DNA of 40,087 nucleotides, taken from NCBI GenBank assembly GCA_025054935.1, contig JANWZD010000019.1, positions 1 to 40,087 of the forward strand. Direction: 5' to 3'. The stretch is from Dehalococcoidia bacterium. Lineage in GTDB: Bacteria > Chloroflexota > Dehalococcoidia > SpSt-223. Under the pieces are notes generated by a model. It ran no database searches. It saw nothing but the letters and a program-made list of their open reading frames with translations, and had not been told where the DNA came from. A program made the translations under genes and the position numbers. Shown in pieces: positions 23,431 through 31,597 of this stretch (its first letter is position 1; each line of letters starts with the position of its first letter).

Positions 23431-23652
23431 ATGGACCCCACCTTGACCGAAGAACAGCAGCGCGAGCACTACCGCCTCGTCGTCGACGGCGACTACGTTC
23501 AGGTCTGGCATGGCAATACCCAAATCGGCCTCCTCCTGAACCGCGCTGGGGTGCAGGAGAAAGCCCGCGACCTTGTCGAGCGGCGGCGCCAGGAGCTGCG
23601 CGAGGTCGAAGCGCAGACCGGCTGGAAGTGGACGCCGCCACCCACCGGCTGA
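23431..23652 (+). CDS. Small hypothetical protein, 73 residues
   Basis: I do not recognise this protein. It starts with ATG at 23431 (AGAGG nearby upstream) and reads MDPTLTEEQQREHYRLVVDG, then a strand-like DYVQVWHGNTQIGLLL and a charged helix (KARDLVERRRQELREVEAQ). The composition is protein-like and unlike chance frames in this GC-rich DNA. It is soluble, with no signal or membrane segment. It sits between the antiporter and the GT39 gene with short gaps (66 and 44 bases), so it is probably part of that transcript. Confidence 0.65.
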   Translation: MDPTLTEEQQREHYRLVVDGDYVQVWHGNTQIGLLLNRAGVQEKARDLVERRRQELREVEAQTGWKWTPPPTG

Positions 23653-23696
23653 GCGCCGCGACGCAGCGAGCGCCCAGCAGCGAGCAGTCCCGTAGG

Positions 23697-26123
23697 ATGG
23701 GCGCCCCTTCGCTCCTCCGACGCAATCAGGGTCGGATGCTGCTGCTTGTCATTCTGCTTGCCGCTGCGGCGCTGCGTTTCGCGCAGATTGGCGAGCTGCC
23801 CGCCGGCTTTCAGCACGATGAAGCCGCCTATGTCCTCGACGCCCGCAACGTGCTCGCCGGCGAGCTTCAGGTTTTCTTCGAGCGCAGCAACGGCCGCGAG
23901 CCGCTTTACATCTATGCGCTCGCCGGCTCGTTCGCCATGTTCGGCATCGGCGTCTGGCCTGCGCGGATCGTCTCGGCGGCGTTTGGGCTGCTCACCGTCG
24001 CCGTCGTGTATCGGCTCACCGCCGACCTCTTCGGCCGCCGCGCCGCGCTGCTCGCCGCCGCCTTTGTCGCCCTCGCATACTGGCCGGTCCATGTCTCCCA
24101 CACTGCGTTCCGCGCCGTCACGCTGCCGCTCTTTCTCTCCCTCGCCGCCCTCGCCTTCTGGCGGGCTGTCGCCTACGGCGGGCTCGGGCGCTACGCGCTT
24201 GCCGGGGCATTCGCTGGCGCAACAATGTACACCTATCTCTCCAGCCGCTTTCTGCCTCTGCTGCTCGCCGCTTGGGCCGCCGCAGCGTGGTGGTGCGGCC
24301 GACGCGCCAAGGAGCCCTCGATCTCGGTCGGCGGGCTGGTTGTTCTCGCTGCGATCGCCGCGCTCGTCTTCTCGCCCCTCGGGCGGTACTTCTGGCAGCA
24401 TCCCGACGCCTTTGCCCTTCGCTCCGCTCAAGTGAACGACCTCCGCCCCATCCTTCTTGAGGGCGACTTCCGGCCGCTGCTGCGCGATACGCTGAACACG
24501 CTCGGCATGTTCGTCGTCCGCGGCGATGAGTCGTGGAAGTACAACCTGTCCGGCCGGCCAGTGTTCGACCCCCTCTCCGGCGCGCTCTTCCTCAGCGGGC
24601 TGGCCCTCACCGCCGGCCGCGCGCTCAGCCGCGGCCCGCGCGCTTTTCCCTCGCTCCTGCTGCTCTGCTGGCTCGTCGTCATGCTGCTGCCCGGCTGTAT
24701 CTCCGGCGAGAGCCCGCACTTCCTGCGCACCATCGGCGCGCAGCCGGTCATCTTCATGCTGCCGGCACTTGCCCTCGACTGGCTTGCGGACCGCTTCCCG
24801 GCGCGGCTCGCCATGCCCGCCGCAGTTGCGGGCTTCGCCCTGTTCGGCGCGCTCACCGCTCACGACTTCTTCGTCCGCTGGGCCAGCGCGCCCGAGCAGC
24901 GCGCCTTTTTCCGTGCCGACTACGCGACGCTGGCGCGGCGGCTCCAATTCCGTGAGCTGCCAACGATCGCAGGGGAGTATCCGTATGACCTCGACCCACT
25001 CGACCTGAACGTGATCGCCGGACGCGACGTGCCGGCGCGCTGGTTCGACGGCCAGCAGGCACTGCTTATCCCCGCAAGCGGCGGGCTCGTCTACTTTCCC
25101 GCCTTTGCCCGGCCGCCAGGACTGGATGCGCTCACGCCGGTGGTAGACGTGCCGGGACCGGGCGGCCAGCGCGGGCTGACCGCCTACGACGCCGCCCGTC
25201 TTCCTGCGCGCTCAGAGCAGAACGGCCCGACATTCGGCCGCCATCTTCTCCTGACCGGAGCGGCAGTACCCGAGACTGTTCGTGCCGGCGAGACGATTAC
25301 GGTGCCGGTCGACTGGCTGGTCCAAGCGGGCAGCGCGCCGCACGACCTCTCCTTCTCGCTCAAACTCGTCGGACCGTGGTCAAGCGTCTGGGCAGCGCAT
25401 GACCTCTCTCCCGTCCCCCCGCGCGACTGGGAGCCGGGCGATCGCTTCACAGTCTTCCATCGCCTCGCCCTCGACCCCGCCACCCCGCCCGGGATCTACT
25501 CCTTCGCGCTCCAGGTCTATCGCCGGGAGACGATCGTTCCCGAGCCAGTTGCAGGCGGCTCAGCCGCTGACCAGCACGTCCTCGGCCTCGTCACCGTCGC
25601 GCGGGGACGGCCGGAGGATCAGGCGCGGCTCGTCTTCCGTCACACGACGCCGGCTGTCTTCGGCGACGCGATCGCGCTCCTCGGCTACGACATCGACAAG
25701 CCGGTGGCAGCGGCAGGCGAAACGCTCGGCGTCACGCTCTACTGGAAAGCGCTGCGGGACGGCGATCGCGACTTGACCGTCTTTACTCACTTGCTCCCTG
25801 AGAGCGAGCCGACGACGCTCTACGGTCAGCGCGACAGTCAGCCCGTCTTCGGCGCTTACCCGACAACCGAGTGGCGCGCCGGCGAGGTGATCAAAGACCG
25901 CTACGACATCCCGATCGATCCGAACGCGCCCGCCGGTCGCTACCGGATCGCGGTCGGGCTGTACGACCGCGCGACCGGCGAGCGCCTGCCGCTGCGGCCA
26001 GTCGTCTGGTCGCCGCTCGACCGGGCCGTCCAACTGCTGGCGCGGCTCGGCCTTCCCTACGAGCGGGAGCGGATCGACCCCGACCGCGTCCTTCTGCGGC
26101 CTACCATTATCGAACGGAGGTAG
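23697..26123 (+). CDS. GT39-family membrane glycosyltransferase with C-terminal beta-sandwich region
   Basis: The 808-residue protein starts with a membrane helix (MLLLVILLAAAALRFAQIG) followed by GFQHDEAAYVLDARN, the acidic HDE loop typical of GT39/ArnT-PMT enzymes that transfer sugars from polyprenyl phosphate. About ten hydrophobic segments run to residue 400. The C-terminal half is soluble and repetitive, with segments such as VRAGETITVPVDWLVQ and AAGETLGVTLYWKALRDGDRDLTVFTHLL, resembling repeated beta-sandwich modules outside the cell. The ATG at 23697 has only a weak AGG; a start at 23736 is an alternative. It ends three bases before the dehydrogenase gene. Acceptor and sugar are unknown. 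Confidence 0.85.
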   Translation: MGAPSLLRRNQGRMLLLVILLAAAALRFAQIGELPAGFQHDEAAYVLDARNVLAGELQVFFERSNGREPLYIYALAGSFAMFGIGVWPARIVSAAFGLLTVAVVYRLTADLFGRRAALLAAAFVALAYWPVHVSHTAFRAVTLPLFLSLAALAFWRAVAYGGLGRYALAGAFAGATMYTYLSSRFLPLLLAAWAAAAWWCGRRAKEPSISVGGLVVLAAIAALVFSPLGRYFWQHPDAFALRSAQVNDLRPILLEGDFRPLLRDTLNTLGMFVVRGDESWKYNLSGRPVFDPLSGALFLSGLALTAGRALSRGPRAFPSLLLLCWLVVMLLPGCISGESPHFLRTIGAQPVIFMLPALALDWLADRFPARLAMPAAVAGFALFGALTAHDFFVRWASAPEQRAFFRADYATLARRLQFRELPTIAGEYPYDLDPLDLNVIAGRDVPARWFDGQQALLIPASGGLVYFPAFARPPGLDALTPVVDVPGPGGQRGLTAYDAARLPARSEQNGPTFGRHLLLTGAAVPETVRAGETITVPVDWLVQAGSAPHDLSFSLKLVGPWSSVWAAHDLSPVPPRDWEPGDRFTVFHRLALDPATPPGIYSFALQVYRRETIVPEPVAGGSAADQHVLGLVTVARGRPEDQARLVFRHTTPAVFGDAIALLGYDIDKPVAAAGETLGVTLYWKALRDGDRDLTVFTHLLPESEPTTLYGQRDSQPVFGAYPTTEWRAGEVIKDRYDIPIDPNAPAGRYRIAVGLYDRATGERLPLRPVVWSPLDRAVQLLARLGLPYERERIDPDRVLLRPTIIERR

Positions 26124-26126
26124 CCC

Positions 26127-27167
26127 ATGCGTGCGTGGCGCCTGCACGCGGTCGGGTCGATCGACCGCCTGCGCCTCGAGGACGTTCCCGAGCCCGCCTG
26201 CGGCCCAGACGACGTCCTTGTCCGCATCCGCGCGATCGGGCTGAACAGCTCCGAACTGCAGCTGATCAACGGCGAGTGGGAAGGCTATCACCACGGGCGG
26301 ACGCTCCCCATGTCCCCCGGCATTGAGGCGGCGGGCGAGGTGATCGCGGTGGGCGAGCGCGTCACCGACCGCGCCGTAGGCGACCGGGTGGCGGTCCACT
26401 ACTGGTGGAGCTGCGGCGTCTGCGACCAATGCCTCGACGGCTGGGAGAACACCTGCCTCCAGCGCCGTCAGTTCGGCCGCACCGTCGACGGCGCCTATCA
26501 GGAGGTCGCCCGCGTTCCGGCCCAGTTCGCCATCCCGTTGGCAGACCCGGTCTCCTTTGAGACCGCAGCCGCGCTTTCGACCGCGGCAGCAACGGCATGG
26601 CACATGCTGATCCGCCATGGGGAGCTCCGCGCCGGCGAGTGGGTGCTGATTACCGGCGCCTCGAGCGGGATCGGCGTCGCCGGCGTGCAGGTGGCGCGGC
26701 TGGCGGGAGCGCGGCTGATCGGCACGGCGGGCTCGCCTGAGAAAGTAGCGCGGCTGCGCGAGCTCGGCATCGAGCATGCCATCGACCACCGCGCCACGCC
26801 GGATTTCACACAGCATGTGCTCGAGATCACCGACGGGCGCGGCGTCGACCTCGTCTACGACGTCCCGGGCGCGGCGACGATCCCGCCGGCGCTGCGGACG
26901 CTGCGCCCGCGGGGGCGGCTGATCCTCGGGGGCTACATGTCAGGCAAAGTCGCGCCTCTCGACCTGATCGCGGCCATCGCCAAGGAGTGGCGCATCTTCG
27001 GCTCGGCAACGTGGACACGCCCCGAACTGCGGCATGTCCTCGACCTCGTCGCGCGGGGCGCGCTCGTCCCAGTGATCGACTCGGTTGTGCCGTTCGAGGC
27101 GCTGCCGGCAGGGCTGCGCAAGATGGAGCGGCGCGACCTGTTCGGCAAGATCGTCGTGACAGTCTAA
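26127..27167 (+). CDS. Zinc-binding alcohol dehydrogenase-family oxidoreductase
   Basis: The 346-residue protein is a medium-chain dehydrogenase/reductase. The GroES-like domain has PGIEAAGEVIAVGERV, and the structural zinc site is intact as CGVCDQCLDGWENTC. The Rossmann loop is ITGASSGIGVAGVQVARLAGA at about 182-202. The residue that normally binds catalytic zinc near position 40 is not a cysteine (GLNSSELQLINGEW), so the catalytic metal site may be altered or lost. It would reduce or oxidise an alcohol, aldehyde or quinone. The ATG follows GGAGG (CGGAGGTAGCCC), three bases after the GT39 stop, so translation is coupled. It converges with the MEMO-family gene, with seven bases between the stops. 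Confidence 0.88.
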   Translation: MRAWRLHAVGSIDRLRLEDVPEPACGPDDVLVRIRAIGLNSSELQLINGEWEGYHHGRTLPMSPGIEAAGEVIAVGERVTDRAVGDRVAVHYWWSCGVCDQCLDGWENTCLQRRQFGRTVDGAYQEVARVPAQFAIPLADPVSFETAAALSTAAATAWHMLIRHGELRAGEWVLITGASSGIGVAGVQVARLAGARLIGTAGSPEKVARLRELGIEHAIDHRATPDFTQHVLEITDGRGVDLVYDVPGAATIPPALRTLRPRGRLILGGYMSGKVAPLDLIAAIAKEWRIFGSATWTRPELRHVLDLVARGALVPVIDSVVPFEALPAGLRKMERRDLFGKIVVTV

Positions 27168-27174
27168 CCCCTGC

Positions 27175-28371
27175 TCAGCGCAGCAGCACCCCGGCGATGG
27201 TGACCCACGACGTTTTCTCGTTGTCGGCCGGGCACTGCTCGTAACGCAGCACTTCGCCTCGGCTCTCGGCGAGGTAGCGCAAGGTTAGGTAGATCGGCGG
27301 CAAACCGCAGTACTTGCGCGCGTCGCGCTCGGCGCGCAGGTCGCCGAAGAACTGCTCGAAATCTCCCGCGCAGAGCGCCGCGAGGGTCCGTTCATCCTGC
27401 TCCCGCAGCCGTTCCTGCTCCCGAGCGCGGAACGGCGGGTCGCCGAACGCCGGCCCGACGTGGGCGAGATCTGCTGCCGCGACGACAAGCACCCGCTTGC
27501 CAGCGAGCGCCGTGTGCAGCGCATCGAGCAGGGCGGCGAATGTTCGGTCGTGCGCAGGGTCGCGCTCACCCGCGGTGTAGGGGTAGAACGAGCCGCATAG
27601 GATCGGTACAATCGGCGTCGGCTTTCCTTCGAGCGCCCAGTGCAGCCAGACCGCCGCCAGCTCGATCGAATGCTCGGTGCGGTGATGCAGTTCTTCGGCG
27701 AACGCCTCCTCCTCGCCGATGGCGCGGGCAGCGGCGGCGATCGTCGGCGAGTCGGGCGGGAGAAGCCCAAAGGGCGTCCGGTAGCCGTGGCGGGTGAGGG
27801 TGAGCCGGCCGGGGCTGCCGACATGATCGGTGCCGAAGATGACAATCGTGTCGGCAGCGCGCGCCGCCGCAGCCGCCGCCTGCCAGGTCTCACCGTAGAC
27901 CGGTCCACCGCGGGCGTAGTCGATGTGCGGGCTGATGACAGCGCGGACCCCGTCATCAGCCGGCCTGGTCGGCGGACACCACCCGGCGATTTGGTCAAGG
28001 AGGTCATCCACCCGCTCCGGGTAGACAAGACCGGCATGGTAGGGCAGGCGGTGCGGCTGCGCTCGGTACTCAGCAAGCTGCGCCGCCTGCGCGGCGAAGA
28101 ACCGCTCCGATTCGAACACGAGCGCTTCGTCCAGTTCGTCGACAATCTGCTGGACGTCGTCGACGCGGACCGCCTCGCCGGTCCGCAGCTGAAGCGCTGC
28201 CGCGAGGGTGGGAATGTCGCGCGTGCCGTCGCAGAGCGAGAGGAGGAGCGCGACCGCTGGCGGCGCGAGGATCGGCCCCGGCAAAAACCCCTGCCGATCT
28301 TGGAGCAGCAGCATCGGCTCGCCCTCGTGGCGGACCCAGCGCGCATCGAGCGAACGAAGACGTGGCTTCAT
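27175..28371 (-). CDS. MEMO1-family protein (AmmeMemoRadiSam B) with PqqD-like N-terminal domain
   Basis: The 398-residue protein has an N-terminal region of about 100 residues resembling a PqqD-type winged helix (LDARWVRHEGEPMLLLQDRQ, then DGTRDIPTLAAALQ). A MEMO1 domain follows, with ISPHIDYARGGPVYGETW, VIFGTDHVGSPGRLTLTRHGY, HHRTEHSIELAAVWL and VVAAADLAHVGPAFG; the His, Asp and Glu residues could bind metal. MEMO-family proteins in bacteria often occur with AMMECR1 and radical SAM proteins; those partners are not in this window. It overlaps the enoyl-CoA hydratase gene by four bases (ATGA), so it is translated with it. Function is not established. Confidence 0.85.
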   Translation of the reverse strand: MKPRLRSLDARWVRHEGEPMLLLQDRQGFLPGPILAPPAVALLLSLCDGTRDIPTLAAALQLRTGEAVRVDDVQQIVDELDEALVFESERFFAAQAAQLAEYRAQPHRLPYHAGLVYPERVDDLLDQIAGWCPPTRPADDGVRAVISPHIDYARGGPVYGETWQAAAAAARAADTIVIFGTDHVGSPGRLTLTRHGYRTPFGLLPPDSPTIAAAARAIGEEEAFAEELHHRTEHSIELAAVWLHWALEGKPTPIVPILCGSFYPYTAGERDPAHDRTFAALLDALHTALAGKRVLVVAAADLAHVGPAFGDPPFRAREQERLREQDERTLAALCAGDFEQFFGDLRAERDARKYCGLPPIYLTLRYLAESRGEVLRYEQCPADNEKTSWVTIAGVLLR

Positions 28372-29141
28372 GCGAAATCCGGCTGTCGCTTCTCGCGAAA
28401 CGCCCGCAGTCCCTCGCGGCCGTCGCGGCTATTCAGCAGCAAGCTTTGACTGACAATTTCATCTTGCAGCACATCACCGAGATCGAGCAAGAGACCGCGT
28501 TCGAGCGCGCGCTTGGCGACCGCAAGCGCGAGCGCCGGGCCGCGCGCGATCCGCTGCGCCAGCGCCAGCGCTTCTGGAAGCAGCCGGTCGGGCGGCAGGA
28601 CGCGGTTGACGAGGCCGATCCGCTCGGCGTCAGCCGCCGAAATGAGGTCGCCGGTAAACGCCAGTTCGTACGCCTTCGCGAGACCGACGAGGCGCGGCAG
28701 GAAGTAGCTGGCGCCCATATCCGGACCGAGCCCGACGCGGGCGAAAGTGAGCCCGATGCGCGCCGTTTCCGCCATCAGCCGGATATCGGCAGCAAGGGCG
28801 ACTGAGCAGCCCGCGCCGGCGGCATCGCCGTTAATGGCGGCAATCACCGGCTTCGAAAGCGAGCGGAGCAGCGCGATGAAGGCGTGCGACTGAGTGAAGC
28901 GGCCGACAGCAGCTTCGACCGTCTCGTCCAGGTCGAGCACCTCGTCGACATCGGCACCGGCCGAGAAGGCGTTGCCCGCGCCCGTGATGATGAGAACGCG
29001 AAGCGCCGAGGTACTCTCAACGTCACGCACGATCAGGCTCAATTCAGCATAGGTTTGGAGCGCCAAGGCGTTGCGCTTCTCCGGCCGGTTGAGCGTAGCG
29101 ATCGCAACGGGGCCTTGGCGCTCGTACAGAACGTGATCCAT
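28368..29141 (-). CDS. Enoyl-CoA hydratase/isomerase family protein
   Basis: The 257-residue protein has the crotonase fold: MDHVLYERQGPVAIATLNRP-EKRNAL, the first oxyanion-hole strand FSAGADVDEVL, and AAINGDAAGAGCSVALAADIRLMAETARIGLTFARVGLGPD. The GPDMGASYFLPRLVG segment with the aspartate in place of the second catalytic glutamate of classical hydratases suggests a different reaction within the superfamily, such as an isomerase. It starts at 29141 with a one-base overlap with the flavin oxidoreductase stop (TGATG). It ends overlapping the MEMO gene, so three genes form one translationally coupled operon. Confidence 0.92.
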   Translation of the reverse strand: MDHVLYERQGPVAIATLNRPEKRNALALQTYAELSLIVRDVESTSALRVLIITGAGNAFSAGADVDEVLDLDETVEAAVGRFTQSHAFIALLRSLSKPVIAAINGDAAGAGCSVALAADIRLMAETARIGLTFARVGLGPDMGASYFLPRLVGLAKAYELAFTGDLISAADAERIGLVNRVLPPDRLLPEALALAQRIARGPALALAVAKRALERGLLLDLGDVLQDEIVSQSLLLNSRDGREGLRAFREKRQPDFA

Positions 29142-30100
29142 CAGGTCCTCGCGGCAGGTGGCGTGAAATACGGGATGATATCGCGGCCGAGCGCTTCGAG
29201 CTGCTCGGCGATCTGCTCGACCGGGCCGACCGGACGCATCACGAATTTGGTCGCGCCCACTGCGATGTACTGTTCAACGGCGTTGCGAACGTCGGCGACG
29301 GTGCCGAGCGCATAGTACGGCTGATCAAGCGAGGCGCCGCGAAGGCGCGCCGGCCGCAGAAGGTGGGCCGCGGCTCGTTCAATAGCCTCCTCACGCCTGC
29401 TCGCGACATGGTAGAAGAGCAGCGTGCCGAAGTGGTCGCGCTCGATCGCGCGCTGTGCCTCGCGCTCATAGCGATGGATTGCCGCCACTCCCTCGGCGAA
29501 CTCCTCAGGGGTGACAAACGAGGGCAGCCAGCCGTCGCCGAGCGTGCCGGCACGCCGGAGCGCCGCCTCAGTCTGTCCGCCGATCCAGATCGGCACCGGC
29601 TGCTGGACCGGCTTAGGCTGCAGCGCAATCTCCTCCACCTGAAAATAGCGGCCATGGAACGTGACGCGTTCTTCGGTCCAGAGCCGGCGCATCAGGACGA
29701 TCGCTTCATCGGCGCGGCCCCCGCGCTCGTGCTTCGGGACGCCGCAAGCCTGCCATTCCCGCTCATCGTCCGTGCCGACGCCGACCGCGAGCAGCATCCG
29801 GCCGCAGGAGAGAAAATCGATCGTCGCGACCTCTTTCGCGAGGAGAACGGGCTGGCGAAGCGGGAGGACAAGAACGCTCGGCCCAAATTTCATTCGGCGC
29901 GTTCGGCCGGCGATCGCGGCGAAGGTAGTGATCGGCTCCAGGCTGGGCTGAGGCCCCATCACGCGGTCCGAGATCCAGATCGAGTCGATCCCCTCGCGCT
30001 CGCAGAGATCGACCCACTGCCAGAAACGATCGGGCCGCCGGTCAGGCACGGCGGCGAGACCGACGCCAAGCTTGATCGCCGAGGACTGCGGTGCGGTCAC
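29141..30100 (-). CDS. LLM-class (F420-type) flavin-dependent oxidoreductase
   Basis: The 319-residue protein is of the luciferase-like family, closest in pattern to F420-dependent enzymes: DLCEREGIDSIWISDRVMGPQPS, RMKFGPSVLVLPLRQPVLLAKEVATIDFLSCGRMLLAVGVGTDDEREWQACG and VPIWIGGQTEAALRRAGTLGDGWLPSFVTPEE. The PIWIGGQ...GDGWLP pair is diagnostic of this subfamily. The start is GTG at 30100 after GGGAGGAGC. It leads a three-gene operon with an enoyl-CoA hydratase and a MEMO-family protein. Substrate and cofactor (FMN or F420) are not decided by sequence alone. Confidence 0.9.
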   Translation of the reverse strand: MTAPQSSAIKLGVGLAAVPDRRPDRFWQWVDLCEREGIDSIWISDRVMGPQPSLEPITTFAAIAGRTRRMKFGPSVLVLPLRQPVLLAKEVATIDFLSCGRMLLAVGVGTDDEREWQACGVPKHERGGRADEAIVLMRRLWTEERVTFHGRYFQVEEIALQPKPVQQPVPIWIGGQTEAALRRAGTLGDGWLPSFVTPEEFAEGVAAIHRYEREAQRAIERDHFGTLLFYHVASRREEAIERAAAHLLRPARLRGASLDQPYYALGTVADVRNAVEQYIAVGATKFVMRPVGPVEQIAEQLEALGRDIIPYFTPPAART

Positions 30101-30150
30101 GCTCCTCCCTTGCCTCCCGCCAGCCAGCCCAGAATGGCCGTGCTGAAACG

Positions 30151-30873
30151 CTAGGCCGGTGTCTCTCCCTGCGGTTTCGGCGCGTCGAGCTGCGCCGCGG
30201 GCTGCCCGGTGGTGCCGAGGACGCGAGCGCGCAGTCGCGCCATCTCCTCCTCGAGTTCGCTATCCCCCTCAAGCGCAGCGAACTGGTCGTGGTAGTCGAT
30301 CTGCTGGAGCTCCATGTTGGCAGCCGCGCGCGCTTCAGCAAGCCGGATACGTTCTTCCATCCGGGCGAGTTCGCTGCTTGGGTCGATGGCCGAGAATTGA
30401 CGCAAGGTGCGCGTCACTTGCTCCCGCGCTTGGGCGGCCTTATGCCGCGCGATCAGGGCGTCGCGCTGGCGAACCGCGTTCTCATACTTGCTCTGCAGCG
30501 CTTGGAGATCGGCCTTTAGCCGCTCGACAACCGCGTTCTGGGTCTGCCACTGCGTGAGCGCGAGGTCGAGGTTCTTCTGGTAGTCGAGCTTGCGCCGGAC
30601 AGCCTCGCGGGCGAGCTCTTCCATATTGCGGGAGAGAGCGAGCTCCGCCTTCCGCTCCCATTCGGCGACAAGCTTCCGATGATCTTCGACGTCGGCGCGG
30701 AGCATCCGCTCGCGCGCGATCATCTCGGCCACTTGGCTGCGTGCGTCGTTGATCGCGCCCTGCATATCGCGAATGATCTGGTCGAGCACTTTCTCGGGGT
30801 CTTCGGCTTGGTCGAGCAAGGCATTGAGGTTCGCCCGAATAAGCGTGGAAAGGCGGTCGAAGATGCTCGCCAC
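30151..30873 (-). CDS. PspA/IM30 family membrane-stress protein
   Basis: The 240-residue protein matches PspA/Vipp1: an N-terminal amphipathic helix (MASIFDRLSTLIRANLNALL), DQAEDPEKVLDQIIRDMQGAINDARSQVA, and then long coiled-coil helices to about residue 215, with a disordered Gln/Pro tail. These proteins form oligomers that bind and repair the cytoplasmic membrane. The start is GTG at 30873, preceded by GAGGAGGA. It is upstream of, and on the same strand as, the flavin oxidoreductase, with about 50 bases between them, so read-through is possible. No pspF, liaF or similar regulator is seen nearby. Confidence 0.93.
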   Translation of the reverse strand: MASIFDRLSTLIRANLNALLDQAEDPEKVLDQIIRDMQGAINDARSQVAEMIARERMLRADVEDHRKLVAEWERKAELALSRNMEELAREAVRRKLDYQKNLDLALTQWQTQNAVVERLKADLQALQSKYENAVRQRDALIARHKAAQAREQVTRTLRQFSAIDPSSELARMEERIRLAEARAAANMELQQIDYHDQFAALEGDSELEEEMARLRARVLGTTGQPAAQLDAPKPQGETPA

Positions 30874-31597
30874 GCAATCCTCCTCGGCGGCAAGATAGGT
30901 CCGCTAGGAGCCAACGCCGCAGTGTCGCTCCCGGTTCCCGACCATTGTAGGCGATCCTGTCGCGACGCTCCGAAGCAGCCGGTCCCCCGTACGCTGCCTT
31001 GCCGGAGCCGAACTCATCGTCCCGCTAGCGAAAACCCTGCCGCGCCGCTCGCCGATGTCCCGGCGTCGCCGCGCCGGCGCAACAAGCATCGATCGTCGCA
31101 GCTCGAGATGCCGCCGACCAGCCGACAAGGCGGTCCTTCTCCTCGGCCGCGAGGCCGATACGCTCTGGCACGAGCGACACCAGCCGGCAGAAGAGGCGGA
31201 TGGAGGGCTGACGACGGGATTGCCGCGCCCGCCGCTCCGGGCTCGCAATGACGGCTTCTTGACAGAGCGCCTGCCTGCTATGACGGCTTCGGGGAAGGAC
31301 AGTCGCCGGTTGGCAGCACATTGTGCACGTCCGGCAAGGGCGCCGTCTCGGCTGGACGGGTCCTCGCCGGACAGCTTGGAAAGCGGTCAGCATCGGCCGA
31401 GGGCGCGGCCGGGCGAGGCGGCGTCAGGGCGCTCGCTGCTAGTGCCGGCGCGATGAGCACCGTTGCGGCGCGACGGGCTGGCGATGACAGCGGAGACGCG
31501 TTCCACGTCGTTGCCGGGGAACTCGACCATGGCGGTCTTCGGTGGTTGCTCTGGCGAGGGCGGGGCCACGCCTGCGGTGCGGCCATCCAGCGCCGGT
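30874..31597. other. Gene-free stretch of about 0.7 kb between pspA and moeA
   Basis: No frame here looks like protein. It holds one copy of the dispersed palindromic repeat (31215-31255). The first part on the minus-strand side probably contains the pspA start signals, but no clear promoter was found. Confidence 0.6.
31215..31255 (+). repeat. Dispersed REP-like palindromic repeat, copy 1
   Basis: The unit begins CGGGATTGCCGCG, has a GC-rich variable centre and ends CTCGCAATGACGGC. ATTGC at the left and GCAAT at the right are the arms of an imperfect palindrome. Four further copies are at 33796-33845, 37810-37858, 38194-38234 (reversed) and 39617-39658. Units with CATTGCGAG arms are well known as dispersed repeats in several bacterial groups. 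Confidence 0.7.

Noticed and set aside
21627-23696. Upstream extension of the GT39 frame through the antiporter gene
   Set aside because: The extension overlaps the antiporter in another frame and has low-complexity Arg-rich sequence. Real GT39 homology begins near 23697.
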